Source: Torymus aiolomorphi
Lineage: Eukaryota; Arthropoda; Insecta; Hymenoptera; Torymidae
Direction of reading: 5' to 3'
DNA: 64,000 nucleotides
Assembly: GCA_036365515.1 (NCBI GenBank)
Contig: CM070877.1
Span: 88,055,022-88,119,021, forward strand
Shown here: positions 45,491 through 58,100 of the stretch, piece after piece
Layout: each line of letters begins with the position of its first letter
How positions within the stretch are numbered: position 1 is the first letter of the stretch
Position numbers and translations under genes: made by a program
The notes under the pieces: model-generated
What the model was told of the DNA's origin: nothing
Database searches by the model: none
Seen by the model: only the letters and a program-made list of their open reading frames with translations

Positions 45491-46171
45491 TGTGAAGTCC
45501 GGAAATAAGTGGAAATAAATAGTAATTGGTTTTATGTATGTTTATTATATAAAATACAATAATTTATTTACCAATACAATCTGGTGGCTTTGGTAGATCG
45601 ATGCGTTGTAATTTTACTTACAATTCTTTTTCTATAATTGTTCTTTACGTTTAGAATTTACACTTGCTTTTATAAATTTAATATAAATAACTTATAAGAT
45701 CTGCTTACTAGACGAGTGAGGCTTACGATTACAATTTCAATAATTTATAAGATCTGCTTGCTAGATGAGTAAGGCTTACGATTACAACTTCCTCGATGTC
45801 GTAGAGTTACACGGAGCTCGCCAGGTTTCTTGTACGCTGTGACTAAAGCGCGTGATGCATTTCGCAAGTTTTATTATGCGGTTTAATTGGGTTATAGATG
45901 ATAAACTGAGATCATCTTTATTAAGAAATTTTCGGTTGCGGCTTATACGCGTAGCATTTAAGCGGTAGCATTGTGAAATGCTGATCTGTTAAAAAGTTGC
46001 ACGCCACTGTCTTCTGGAGGTCGATGGCTCTCTACGTCACACGCTCTACGGTACGATGCCTGAGCGAAATGCTGCGTTGCATTCTCGCTTTTATATGTCA
46101 CGAAATATCTGATGTGAATAAACTTTCAGAATGGAATTCTAAATCTCTATAATACGTCTCCGGACGTAACA
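45491..46171 (-). repeat. Gypsy 5' LTR
   Basis: 681-bp partner of 2209-2889, with the same TG...CA ends. ATAT (46172-46175) follows. Confidence 0.93.
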
Positions 46172-46266
46172 ATATGAACATCAATATAGTTTACGCAGCT
46201 CAAGTTGTACATCGGGTTTGAAAGAACATTGTTGATTTTGGGACTGTGAATATTTTGGAACAGGGG
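46172..46266 (+). pseudogene. PLE GIY-YIG nuclease, middle piece
   Basis: After one ATAT copy the frame left at 2208 resumes with YEHQYSLRSS and SGLKEH, the expected continuation of a PLE GIY-YIG domain, then meets a stop and reaches the BEL/Pao LTR at 46267. Confidence 0.75.
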
Positions 46267-46833
46267 TGTTCGGAAAGTATCTCATGTACGCGTCGGCCGA
46301 ATTCCTTTCTTTTCTCTCTCTCTCTCCGAACAGCAGAAATGGGGAAAGGGACGACGAGCACACGGCTTATTAGGTAACCGCGGCCCTCTGTCTATGTGTT
46401 ATTGTAGGGGAAATCACTGCGTGACAAGTGAAGACCCCTTCCGATTGCCTTCTCCCTCTTTCTTACTTAACAGCTATTCTCTCGCTCCGTATAGTTAACT
46501 AGAGCATTCTAGCGTGGACACTCGAGGGAGTAGCAAGCCATTCTAAAGCGAGTCTTTTCGATATTACCGCGAGCACGGGACGAGCTGCCTTTTCTCGCGA
46601 CGCATCTAATTTTCCGGTCAGGTCGTGCAGTGTACCATCCAGCAAATACCAATTAATAAATTTAAGTGTGTGTGATTGGTTTAATAGAGAAAAGGAGGTG
46701 TTGTTATTTTATCCACCTCAACCAATGCCCATTCCTACCACCAAAAACATTATCTCACTTTCGCACGCGAATTAATGTCAGACGCAGTTCTTCGTGTTCA
46801 ATGTACGGTTAAAAATCGAACGAAATGAGAACA
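46267..46833 (+). repeat. BEL/Pao-2 5' LTR
   Basis: 567 bp with TG...CA ends. It differs from the 3' copy by about 17 substitutions and a few small indels by eye, mainly in a TCTC run. Confidence 0.93.
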
Positions 46834-46840
46834 TTTTTAG

Positions 46841-46858
46841 TGGTAGAGCGTGGTTTCA
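46841..46858 (+). other. BEL/Pao-2 primer-binding site, candidate
   Basis: TGGTAGAGCGTGGTTTCA lies seven bases inside the LTR; its complement ends in CCA. The wider spacing makes this less certain than the other two sites. The leader 46859-48016 carries no supported ORF. Confidence 0.45.
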
Positions 46859-48016
46859 AGTTTAAAATTGTAGTATTAATTGTGTGCAAGTGAGTGGTGA
46901 ATAAAAGTGCATATAGACTTAGGCTCTCGCGTAAATTAACGTGGAAGAATCATCCAGAACACTAGTGTATAAATGTACCTTCGAAATTCGTCAAGGACAT
47001 AACTTCCAGAAGGCACACTCTCATACATACATATATAAGTTCGGGGAGCCAGAGGACATTGGCAAATCGTTTCATACGTGACGACAACATAGGTCTAGAG
47101 AGGGGTAAGGAGAAAGCTCACTAGCTAGCTTTCCCTTCTGTCAGCAGTGCCGCTTCGTCTCCGGCACTCTCCCCACCAACGGCCACATACCGGAGCAGAA
47201 GAGGGGACGACTACTGTAGTGAGTAACACAGGGACATACGTCTCTGCTTCCGTCGCTCACTCTCCCTCCCGCTCTATCTCTCTCACGCACACTCGATCGC
47301 ACTACAGCCTTACACGACTCCTCAGAGTACAGTACAGCGTTCACGCACTGTACACTAAGCACCTTATCGCTCTCGCGCTCTCTTTCTCGCTCGTGTGGCT
47401 TCAAAGACACAACGCGCGCGCTGAATCTACAATCAGCGCACAACAGTCGTTACCTTTGCTCGCTCTTTCTCGCATTCGTTGAAAGTTGGGTAATTCAGTG
47501 TGCCCAACTACCTCATTGTCGTCATCGGTACACTACGAATAGTACGAGAATTTATCATCTTGCAGTACTTGTACTCAAGATACATCTACACACATAAGCA
47601 CGCCTCTGTAAATGTTTCGCTCGTAGCCTCCCGCGAGTAGAGAACGCATCTATGCTCTCGAACTCACCGACGGTCCACGCTTCGCATTCACCGCATCTTG
47701 AGTAGCTTGTACTCGAGATACACCTGCATCCTCAAACACGTATGTGTAGGTGTTTCGACCATAATTTCACGTAAGGAGAGAACGTACCAGCGAACTCTAC
47801 TTTACCAACTCATCACGTATAGTAGTCATTACTTCTTACCAATACTTTATCGCCTTGGTGTTCACGCGATACCATTCGATTACCCGAATTCTATTTCGTT
47901 TTTCGTCGTTCTTCGTGACAGTGAATCTGAACAATATCTGACACCAAAGCTCTTTTAGCATTGCAAATAACCACGGACAACCACATCATCAATTTTATCA
48001 AAAAGCTCGCTTAGCG

Positions 48017-49075
48017 TTGCTCGAAAAATACTGGACTCAATTTCTCGACCGTCATGAGAAAGTTTACGAATTCCGTAAAGAATTCGAAGCACACGAGTAC
48101 TTCTCAAAAGAAGCTTATAACCTAGTCGAAACGGCATACATCGACGCGATTACAGAGCTTAACAGTGGCATCAATGAGCAACGTAATGCGAATTTGAACC
48201 TTACCACACCTTCAACAGCATCACCGGGTGTCATTATCAATTCGCCTTCCACTCCTAAAGTCGCCCTGCCTTTAAACAACGTTTTACCTCATTGATTAAA
48301 AACAACTCACAACTCTCGACCGTAACCAAACTGCAGCATTTGTTGAATGCAGTTCAAGGTCCAGCTGCAACTCGCCTCGGCAACATTGAAGTAATAGCTG
48401 CGAATTTTCAAGGAGCATGGAATTTGCTCAAACGTCGATATGACAATCCATAAATTCGCTTATCCACTAATTTAGAAAAGCTTATTCAGCTCCCTTCAGT
48501 CGCTTCGCGTAGCGTGAAGGATCTCAATGCGCTCATCGATCAAGCTGAAGAAGCTAAGCGTATTCTCAAGGATCTTGATTGCCCGGTAGATCAGTATGAC
48601 AATTGGTTTGTATATTGCGTCGTACGACAACTCGACTCATCTACTCGCAAACAATGGCACATCAGCCAAGAAGGCCAGACCGGCTGTCCCGATTATAAAG
48701 ACTTAGTGTCATTTCTCGAACGCCGCATTCAATCCCTCGAACAAGCTCAGAATGTGACACACATATCGGATTCACGCTCATCATCGAGCAACTCTTCTAA
48801 GCCTAAAATCAATCCGAGTTTAGGCAACACTAAGAGAACCTCGGCCCATGCAGCTAGTGCTTCTGATGCTGCTACGTCCTCGTTATGTTGTAGCCTATGC
48901 AAAGGACAACATTATCTTTACCATTGTGAGAAATTTAAAGGCATGACACCTTCGGATCGGTGTGACTTCTCAAAACAAAATAGACTGTGTTTGAACTGCC
49001 TTTCGCCTTTCGCCTACTCACACCGTAAAAAATTGTCATTCAAAATGTCGTTGTTTTAAATGCAAATGCAATCAT
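48017..49075 (+). pseudogene. BEL/Pao-2 Gag (broken)
   Basis: Two frames carry it. The first (48017-48295) has the helical Gag start. Between 48296 and 48513 the frame is lost. The second (48514-49059) contains SVKDLNALIDQAEEAKRIL and the knuckle start CCSLCKGQHYLYHC. A further shift separates the second knuckle and the protease. Confidence 0.8.
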
Positions 49076-49909
49076 CACACGCAACTACACTTTGATTCGC
49101 CTACTACATACTCGTCAACACCGAAGGAGTCGCCACCCCCTATTGAGCACTGCATAGCTACACTCGCATCTACGAAACGCACAACTCTCCTCGCTACAGC
49201 CAGAGTTACCTTCGTAGATGACTTCGGTAACACTATCCTCGGACGAGCCTTGGTCGATCCAGGAGCCGAACGCTCGTTTGTCACTGCCCGATTAGCTTCG
49301 TTACTGAACTTACCATGTCGAAAGGCTTCAGTTACGATATCAGGCGTTGGTGCTCAAGCTGTCACTACAGCATCTCAAGAAGTATCTCTCACACTTCGCT
49401 CGTCACGAGACAACTCATTTCGTTTAACTTGCTCGGCTCTAGTACTGTCCAAACTAACCGGCCTATTACCATCACAAACAATTGCTAATAAGCAATGGCC
49501 TCACTTAAGAGGACTTGAGTTCGCTGATCCAGACTGTTTCAAACCCGCCAAGATTGATTTCATCTTGGGAGCTGATGTTTATCCTGCCATTCTTCAGGAA
49601 GGACTGATTCGAGGATCGTCTAACGCTCCCATCGCTCAAAACACCGTCTTCGGTTGGATCATCATTGGACCAGTCACCTCTTCACCTCAGTCGCAAGAGG
49701 TATCTACCACCTCTTCATTTCACATCACACTCGAGCCCTCTATCTCTGAAATGTTGGTGAAGTTTTGGGAAGTGGAGAATCTACCTACCTCTCTCCCACT
49801 CACTCATGAGGAAGAGTTTTGTGAAAACCATTTCAAATCTACGTTCGCTCGAAAGGCCGGGACGCTACGTCGTATGCCTTCCGTTTTCAAAAAGGGAGCT
49901 ATTTCCTGA
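49075..49909 (+). pseudogene. BEL/Pao-2 protease region
   Basis: ALVDPGAERSFV is the protease active-site region (DxGA with Pro for Ser), followed by FILGADVYPAIL and NTVFGWIIIGP, typical of the DUF1758/peptidase segment of BEL/Pao. The open frame is 49250-49909; it then shifts into RT by overlap from 49806. Confidence 0.82.
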
Positions 49910-51356
49910 CTCCCGCGATATCGCCGTCGCTAGCTTCCTTCGTTCGGAAAAACGACGAGCTCGCAACCCGAATCTTGATGAAGCTTATAAGGAATTTGTC
50001 CATGAGTATATAGATTTAAATCACATGGAAGTAGCTTCACCAATCGCTCCATCTCAATGCTATTATTTTCCACATCACACAGTTTTCCGGGGGGATACTG
50101 CGAAGAAAATAAGAGTCGTCTTCAATGCCTCGCAGCGTTGCGGTAATGGTCTCTCGCTCAATGACCTTTTATTACCCGGTCCCAAACTCCAATCCGACCT
50201 TACTCTAGTACTTACTCGATGGAGATTTCACCAATTCGTTATCGCTACGGACATTGTGAAAATGTTCAGGCAAATTGAGATGCACTCGGAGGACAGAGAC
50301 TGGCTTCGGCTAGTGTGGAGAGACTCAACGCAACAATCACTGCAAGACTTTCGAGCTTGCACAGTCACGTACGGGACTTCCTGTGCCCCGTTCCTGGCAT
50401 TCCGAACCCTCCGCCAGCTACCAGAGGATGGTCAATTGAAGTACCCAGATGCAGCCCAAATCCTTAAGCATCAAATCTATGTAGATGACATCTTTATCGA
50501 TGGGAACTCCGCAGCCCAGGCCATCGATCGACGAGACCAAGTGATAAAACTGCTGGAATCTGCTGGCATGCAACTAGGCAAATGGTCCAGCAACTACCCC
50601 GAGCTTCTTGACCAAGTTCCAGCAGAAGGCATCGTAAACATTTTACTCAACAACGGTGAGATCGTTTCAATTCTTGGTCTTAGTTGGTGTCCTCAATCAG
50701 ATACATTCTCTTTTCAAGCTGCAAATCTTCCCACTGCTCATGGCGCCACGAAGCGCATCATTCTGTCACACATAGCTAAATTATTCGATCCATTAGGTTT
50801 TTTAGCTCCTGTCCTTATTTTGGCTAAAATTCTTTTACAGAACTTATGGATCGATCAATTGGACTGGGATACCCCTGTCGACGGAGAGCTGCTTCAAAAG
50901 TGGTTAAACTTCCGCAATTCGCTGCCATTGGTTAATTTGATCCAGCTGCCTCGATGGTCGTGGTACTCCAACGACTACTGGAAATTTCACGGCTTTTCTG
51001 ACGCGTCAAAGCGTGCCTACTCAGCCGTCGTTTATGCCGTGGCTCCAGGATCTTATTCCACCATCATGATGGGCAAAACCAAGGTCGCCCCAGTCAAAGT
51101 GGAGACTTTTCCCCGTTTAGAACTTTGCGGAGCGGTGTTGCTTACTCGACTTGTCCACCACGTCATCGCTGGCTGCCAACATCAGCCACACTCCATTCAT
51201 CTTTGGACGGACTCCAAAATAGTCTTGGACTGGCTTAAGTCCCATCCCTCGCGTTGGCCCACATTTATCGCCAACCGTGTCAGCGAGATTATATCTACGC
51301 TACCATTGACATCATGGAGTCACGTCAAGTCAGCCGACAATCCTGCTGACTTCTAG
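49806..51356 (+). CDS. BEL/Pao-2 RT-RNase H, open 516-codon part
   Basis: The frame is open across both enzymes. RT: RVVFNASQRCGNGLSLND, ATDIVKMFRQI, YGTSCAPFLAFR and YVDD (IYVDDIFIDG). RNase H: FHGFSDASKRAYSAV, ELCGAVLL, LWTDSKIVLDWL, SADNPADF. The stop at 51354-51356 sits where the family reads Leu-Ala-Ser-Arg-Gly. Unlike the nested copy at 18839 the RT palm is undamaged, but the protein lacks in-frame protease and integrase. Confidence 0.88.
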   Translation: MRKSFVKTISNLRSLERPGRYVVCLPFSKRELFPDSRDIAVASFLRSEKRRARNPNLDEAYKEFVHEYIDLNHMEVASPIAPSQCYYFPHHTVFRGDTAKKIRVVFNASQRCGNGLSLNDLLLPGPKLQSDLTLVLTRWRFHQFVIATDIVKMFRQIEMHSEDRDWLRLVWRDSTQQSLQDFRACTVTYGTSCAPFLAFRTLRQLPEDGQLKYPDAAQILKHQIYVDDIFIDGNSAAQAIDRRDQVIKLLESAGMQLGKWSSNYPELLDQVPAEGIVNILLNNGEIVSILGLSWCPQSDTFSFQAANLPTAHGATKRIILSHIAKLFDPLGFLAPVLILAKILLQNLWIDQLDWDTPVDGELLQKWLNFRNSLPLVNLIQLPRWSWYSNDYWKFHGFSDASKRAYSAVVYAVAPGSYSTIMMGKTKVAPVKVETFPRLELCGAVLLTRLVHHVIAGCQHQPHSIHLWTDSKIVLDWLKSHPSRWPTFIANRVSEIISTLPLTSWSHVKSADNPADF

Positions 51357-52967
51357 AGGCCTCTCACCTACAGACCTCTCAACATTCAAACTATGGTGGG
51401 AAGATCCCCCATGGATCATCCAAGATGCCTCTCACTGGCCGTCCGCCCACCATCAAACCTCTAAGGTCGTTGATGACCTCGACGCATACGTCACACCTGA
51501 CGACGCTGAGTGTCTCCAAGCTCACACGACTTATGAATGTCACGGCGACTGTCTGGTTTCGCTACAGAAATTCTCCAATTTCTCCAAGATTCTCCGAATC
51601 CTAGCTTACGTTGCCAGATGGCGCTCGAAGATTACCAGCCAGAATGAGGTCCCAGTTGATGACCACCTCTCATCAAAGGAGTGGCAGACTGCACGAATGT
51701 TCCTGTTTCGAGCGATCCAACGCGGCCACTTCCAAATCGAACGCTTGCAGTCTGACAAGCCACTACCTTCAGCCAGCTGCCTGGCCCGACTTTCGCCATT
51801 CATTGCGACCAAGGTCTTCTACGAGTCGGAGGCCGACTTCAGAATGCTCCGATTCCCTATGACGAGAAGCATCCCATTATAATTCCGGGACGGAATATCT
51901 TCGTGAACCGTCTCGTCGAGGAAGCTCACCTTACCACTCTTCATGGTGGTGCTCACCTACTCTCCAGCTACCTGTGCCAATCTCTGTGGATTATACGTGG
52001 AAAACGTCTCATCAACGAGGTTTGTCGCAACTGCATCAAGTGCACTCGATATCGCGCACGGCCCTTTACTCAGCAAATGGCCCCCCTACCATCCGATAGA
52101 GTAACACCTCAACGCCCTTTCAACACCGTTGGGATGGATTTTGCTGGTCCATTTGACCTTCTTTTCTCAAAAGGACGAGGCGCCAAAACTACGAAGGGCT
52201 ATGTCCTCATCATCACTTGTATGGTCGTGAAAGCAGTTCATCTTGAGGTCGTATCCGACCTTATTACTCAAGCATTTCTTGCTGCCTTCTCCCGCTTCAC
52301 AGCACGCAGAGGAGCGTGTTCAATCGTCTATTCGGACAACGGCACCACATTTAAAGGAGCTGCAGTCGAACTACAGTCGCTGTTCAACGAACCTTCGACT
52401 TCCAATCGAGAGATTGCATCAAGTTTGGCTCGAAAGGGAATCGAATGACGGTTTATTCCTCCTCGCGCCCCACACTTTGGCGGGCTCTCGGAAGCAGTCG
52501 TCAAGAGCTTCAAGTACTATTTGAAGAGGGTTATAGGTGATACCAATCTGACATATGAGGAGATGTCTACGTTAACCGTCAAAATAGAAGCGTGTCTTAA
52601 CTCACGACCTCTCTGTCCAATCAGTGACGACGCCAACGACTTGTTACCACTCACCCCAGGTCACTTTATTACTGGTACCAGCTTGCTTTCCTTGCCCTAG
52701 CCTCCTCAAGATTTGAAGGCAACCTCTACCTTCAAATTCAGATGGCAGATGTTTTTGCACATGCATCAATCTTTCTGGATTCGATGGCGCTTGGAAGTGT
52801 TACATCAACTTCAACAACGCAATAAGTGGCTTCAGATCAAGACTAACATCAAGAAGGATGACGTCCTGCTGTTAGTGAACGAGCCCTCACCGCCATCTCA
52901 CTGGCCACTAGGTCGTGTTATTGAAGTCTTCCTGGGAAAGACGAACTCATCAGAGTGGCGACCGTAA
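51357..52967 (+). pseudogene. BEL/Pao-2 integrase (broken)
   Basis: A linker in a shifted frame (51360-51860) leads to the integrase frame from 51903: zinc-binding CRNCIKC, DDE residues in GMDFAGP, YSDNGTTF and, after an in-frame TGA at 52446-52448, GGLSEAVVK. The tail (52713-52967) holds HQSFWIRWRLEVL and DDVLLLVNEPSPPSHWPLG. A further stop near 52698 splits it. The stretch 52968-53330 is 3' untranslated. Confidence 0.85.
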
Positions 52968-53330
52968 AGACTAGTTCAACCACGTTCACCCGACCCGTCG
53001 TAAAGCTCGTCAAGCTCCCCACCGATCAACAAGTTGAAGAATTTTACTGCAACATCACTCGCCTCCAATACTAACCTTTTTTTCAGACACTAGAGACTCT
53101 AAATTAGCATTACATTAGTGAAAGTGTTATACATATTAATTTGAATCTATTGTAATCTTACCACTCGTACTTAAACTATACCTTTGTTAAATGCGTGCAT
53201 AACCACATATATCTCAGTCTCCCGCTGTACTGGCGCGAATACTATACTTATTAATCGATTAGATTAGCTTTTACGTACTAACCTTCATGTTATCGACTTC
53301 TTATTAGTTTAGTTGCCGTATAAATCCGTC

Positions 53331-53343
53331 AAGGGGGGGTGTA
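53331..53343 (+). other. BEL/Pao-2 polypurine tract
   Basis: AAGGGGGGGTGTA abuts the 3' LTR. Confidence 0.75.
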
Positions 53344-53905
53344 TGTTCGGAAAGTATCTCATGTACGCGTTGGCCGAATTCTTTCTTTTCTCTCTCTCCG
53401 AACCGCAGAAATGGGGAAACGGACGACGAGCATACGGCTTATTAGGTAATCGTGGCCCTCTGTCTATGTGTTATTGTAGGGGAAATCACTGCATGACAAG
53501 TGAAGACCCCTTCCGACTGCCTTCTCCCTCTTTCTTACTTAACAGCTATTCTCTCGCTCCGTATAGTAAACTAGAGCATTCAACCGTGGACACTCGAGGG
53601 AGTAGCAAGTCATTCTAAAGCGAGTCTTTTCGATATTACCGCGAGCACGGGACGAGCTGCCTTTTCTCGCGACGCATCTAATTTTCCGGTCAGGTCGTGC
53701 AGTGTACCATCCAGCAAATACCAATTAATAAATTTAAATGTATGTGATTGGTTTAATAGAAAAAAGGAGGTGTTGTTATTTTACCCACCTCAACCAATGC
53801 CCATTCCTACCACCAAAAACATTATCTCACTTTCGCACGCGAATTAATGTCAGACGCAGTTCTTCGTGTTCAATGTACGGTTAAAAATCGAACGAAACGA
53901 GAACA
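53344..53905 (+). repeat. BEL/Pao-2 3' LTR
   Basis: 562-bp partner of 46267-46833. Confidence 0.93.
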
Positions 53906-53910
53906 AGGGG

Positions 53911-54021
53911 ATTAAGAATAAATATAAGAGGGAAAGCCTTGAAAGTATTCACATTCTAAGAAATCGGAATAATGTAAATTTAATAATAGAGTACAACATT
54001 TATCATTCTTTATTAATTTAA
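53911..54021 (+). pseudogene. PLE GIY-YIG nuclease, C-terminal piece
   Basis: After the AGGGG duplication a shifted frame reads KYKRESLESIHILRNRNNVN and stops at 54019-54021. A basic R/K-E-S/A-hydrophobic-E segment of this kind closes the GIY-YIG domain in PLEs. Confidence 0.65.
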
Positions 54022-54115
54022 GTGAGAATGGAAAGTTGGAGAGGGGAAAGTGGATGGTGGTGGGGGTAAGAGAAAAGAAGGGGACATGAGGGTATATAAG
54101 GAGGTGTATCACGGG

Positions 54116-54165
54116 TTTCATTTCAGTCCCTGAGGAGGAGCCGGAGCGGGCTCGAAACGTTGGGC
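54116..54165 (+). ncRNA. Hammerhead ribozyme-like motif in the PLE 3' region
   Basis: CTGAGGA (54130-54136) and GAAAC (54154-54158) are the two conserved core strands of a hammerhead. They enclose a stem of GAGCC (54138-54142) with GGCTC (54149-54153). Hammerhead motifs are known from PLE terminal repeats. Stems I and III are not convincingly resolved by eye. The rest up to 54240 is likely PLE 3' sequence. Confidence 0.55.
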
Positions 54166-54383
54166 AATTTTGTGGTGGGGGGCAGCCAGATCGTCCTTTG
54201 CTAACATAGTTTTTTCCAGATTTTAATTAAGTTTCTATTTCAGATTCTGCGGGGGTGATTATAAACAATGGTAATCTGACTGCCATAAATATTAATTATT
54301 TTAATTTAATTTGCAAGACTGTAAGACCGATGGAAAAATTCTTATCAGTTGATAGTAAATTGCAGTCGACATAAGTAATATTT

Positions 54384-55200
54384 TTAATGATGGTTTTTTT
54401 CAAGTAACTTAAAACTACTATTTAAACTTAGATGGCTGTAGGACGAGATACTTGAGGAGTTGCTTGTAGCGTTGTTCATGTTGTTGTTGGTGACGTTGCT
54501 GGTGCTATTTGCTTCGTTGTCTTTGCTGGTCTGCGGCATATTGAACTTTCGGGTGTGTTCTGGCCGGCGTGAATGCATTCATCCGTGAGCATGGCAGCAG
54601 AAGCGGTGCTTCGGCTGTACATGAGGCATCGGTAGTTTCATCTCCCGAATCAGCTGGGATGGATGGCATGTGTTTTATGTTATGAGTATTTCCATCTTTG
54701 CTCATCGAGGATAAGATGTCCTTCGAGGTACAAGCGTGGCTCCGTTCTGCCTGAGACGCTTTCCCAGCTGCCTACGGCTTCTGATTAATCGTCTGCTTAG
54801 GAGGTGTGCGGTGGCAGAGAGTAACATGCGGGCAGCGGGCGGCGGGTATCCTGTGGCGCTAAACGACGTTGTGCTGGAAGAGTTACTGGTGGTGTTGTGG
54901 TATGTGCTGTTATTGTTCCGATTGCTGGTGTCGTTGTTGTTGTCCTCTTTTCTTATTAGAGATGCATTGAATTATGGTCATATCTTTGCGCTGCTTTCGG
55001 GTTTCATCTAGCTTTGCAGGTGTTAGCGCCTTCGCAACTACAACCGGGTGTGCTGGGGTTGAAGCTAGTAAAGGCGCACTTAGTGATTTATCATGTGACT
55101 TGTCTTGTGTGGCTTTATTCGCTGACTTCGTTTTGAAGTTCGAATGGAGAATTTTGCAACCCTTGCATATAAGGACATTGATTGGACCATTGTTTAGCAA
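54384..55200 (-). pseudogene. Degenerate coding-like stretch, unknown
   Basis: Several minus-strand frames are open and share an Asn/Ser/Gln-rich style (for example KSANKATQDKSHDKS, SNSSSISSYSHL). A Cys pair occurs in ICKGCKIL. It could be the first ORF (Gag-like) of a decayed retroelement, but I cannot assign it. Frames change at about 54510, 54700 and 54910. Confidence 0.25.
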
Positions 55201-56536
<1,336 letters not shown>

Positions 56537-56551
56537 GCGCACACACAATTA

Positions 56552-56582
56552 AGGAAGTTTGAGGAGCCTCCTCAAACTTCCT
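56552..56582. repeat. Perfect palindrome at the head of the minisatellite
   Basis: Fifteen-base arms (AGGAAGTTTGAGGAG and its complement) meet around one central C. The arm is the same core as the following minisatellite. Confidence 0.9.
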
Positions 56583-56890
56583 CGGCACTCGCCTGGCTGG
56601 AAGTTTGAGGAGCTCTTCAGGAACAAATCCGGAACTTTGAGGAGCTCCTCAATCACTATTACGGAAATTTGAGGTGTTTCCATAAAAATTACAATACACC
56701 TCATTAAACTTCTAAGAGTGTACCGTAAACCTCCTCAAACATCCAAGAGTGTATTGCAAACCTCCTCAAACTTCCAAAAGTGTACTGCAAACCCCCTCAA
56801 ACATCAGGGAGTGTACTGCTAACCTCCTCAAACTTCCAAGAGTGTACCGTTACCCTCCTCAAACTTCCAAGAGTGTACCGTTTCTGTCTT
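56583..56890. repeat. 31-32-bp minisatellite, first block
   Basis: Variable copies of CTCCTCAAACTTCCAAGAGT followed by GTACYG and a short spacer, about six clear units from 56690 to 56885, with inverted copies (AGTTTGAGGAGCT) before them. Confidence 0.85.
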
Positions 56891-57010
56891 CTGTCAAATT
56901 TTACCAATATTATATATAACGTTTAATTGTAGAATTATGCAATCAACAAACAGCACACTCCACTACAGAAGACTTCGACTATTTCTTTCTACAATTTGAG
57001 AATTCGAGAT
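56886..57010. repeat. Direct repeat next to the minisatellite, copy 1
   Basis: TTCTGTCAAATTTTACCAAT through ACTACAGAAGACTTCGACTA recurs at 57970-58073 with few differences. No gene is seen from here to 57830. Confidence 0.85.
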
Positions 57011-57835
57011 AATCTATTTTCATGAGTCGATCTCGAATGTTTCGAAAACGAAATCGAATCTCGGAAGGAGTAAAAAAAAGTTAAAGGACGACGTACGTAG
57101 CACGCTGATGCTAGTCTCTTATAAAACTTGAGCGATCGAAGTAATCTATTTCTGGTCTCGAATCTCAAAATCGATCTCGTAACCTCGAAAGAAATCGAGA
57201 AAGACCTCTTCAATAAAATAATTTCTTGAATTGAGATTAAGGGGTATAGGGCGATTTATGGTTTCTTAAGAATTTCTTGAAATTTGCAGGGTAGACTCTT
57301 ATTGCTATGATGCACAAAATCTGCAAATTTCAGAAAGCCTAGCTATCCCATTTGTAAGATGTAAGCTACGAAAGTTACAAAATTTAACACTTATGAGCTA
57401 GTCGTCATGTAACGTAAAAAATGAACGTTTTCATCAATAACTTGGAAAGTTTTCTTAAGACTTGAAAGAAAAAGAGATATGTTGCTAAGGACAATACTTT
57501 AAATATGCTCTGCAAATTTCAGGAAGCCTAGTTTCACCGTTTTTGGGATAGAGTTGTTTAAAGTAGGTAGCCTCGGCCATGCGTGTCCTTGTGTGCGTGT
57601 AAACAAATGAAGGAGCGCTGCGTGTATGTCTACACAGTCGTAGCGCTTCTATGTGTAAGTACACACAGATATAGTGGCGCAATATGTGCGTGGACAGACT
57701 CGCATGAAATTTTGAGAGTGGGGAGACTTGAGAGAGCGCGAGGCTTATGGCGTTCGACCCGCTGTACTTTTAGCTTGTCTGTTACCGCACTAATCTCCTT
57801 AAGAGGCGAGATCATGCAGCACCTCAGACTTCCAT

Positions 57836-58100
57836 GAATGCACCGTAAAACTCACTAAACTTCCAAGGGTGTACCATGAAACTCCTCAAACATCCAAGAG
57901 TATACTGCAAACCTTCTCAAACTTCCAACAGTGTACAGTTACCCTCCTCAAACTTCCATGGTCGAAATTTCAACAACATTCTGTCAAATTTCACCAATAT
58001 TATATATAACGTTTAATTGTAGAATTATGCAATCAACAAACAGACACAGTGCACTACAGAAGACTTCGACTATCCTTTATACTTTTGAGAATTCGAGATC
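57836..58100. repeat. Minisatellite second block and direct repeat copy 2
   Basis: Four minisatellite units (57836-57958) are followed by the same flank as at 56886. The two blocks thus form a 1.1-kb direct duplication with different material between. 58101-58701 has no supported feature. Confidence 0.8.

Larger units (their letters stand above)
2209..46171 (-). mobile_element. Ty3/Gypsy LTR retrotransposon with env, carrying later insertions
   Basis: Two 681-bp LTRs (2209-2889 and 45491-46171) begin TGTGAAGTCC on the + strand and end GTAACA. They are flanked by the 4-bp repeat ATAT (2205-2208 and 46172-46175). Coding runs on the minus strand: gag (44590-42200), protease (about 42215-41417), RT, RNase H and integrase (16030-12360), env (12326-10367). 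A primer-binding site and a polypurine tract sit at the expected LTR edges. About 27 kb of the interval is later insertions (16035-41416 and 3246-8594). Gene order and the FIDD-type RT identify Ty3/Gypsy. The LTRs differ at about 18 positions by eye, so it is not a very recent insertion. Confidence 0.92.
46267..53905 (+). mobile_element. BEL/Pao retrotransposon nested in the PLE
   Basis: LTRs 46267-46833 (567 bp) and 53344-53905 (562 bp) start TGTTCGGAAAG and end GAGAACA, flanked by AGGGG (46262-46266 and 53906-53910). Gag, protease, RT, RNase H and integrase follow in BEL/Pao order on the + strand. It is a different family from the copy at 18839: the LTRs are unrelated and the proteins diverged. 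Confidence 0.95.

Noticed and set aside
46261..53910. A single family for both BEL/Pao elements
   Set aside because: LTR sequences and lengths are unrelated and the proteins are diverged.
57229..57560. DNA transposon end at AAGGGGTATAGGGCG
   Set aside because: I could not find an inverted partner or target duplication.
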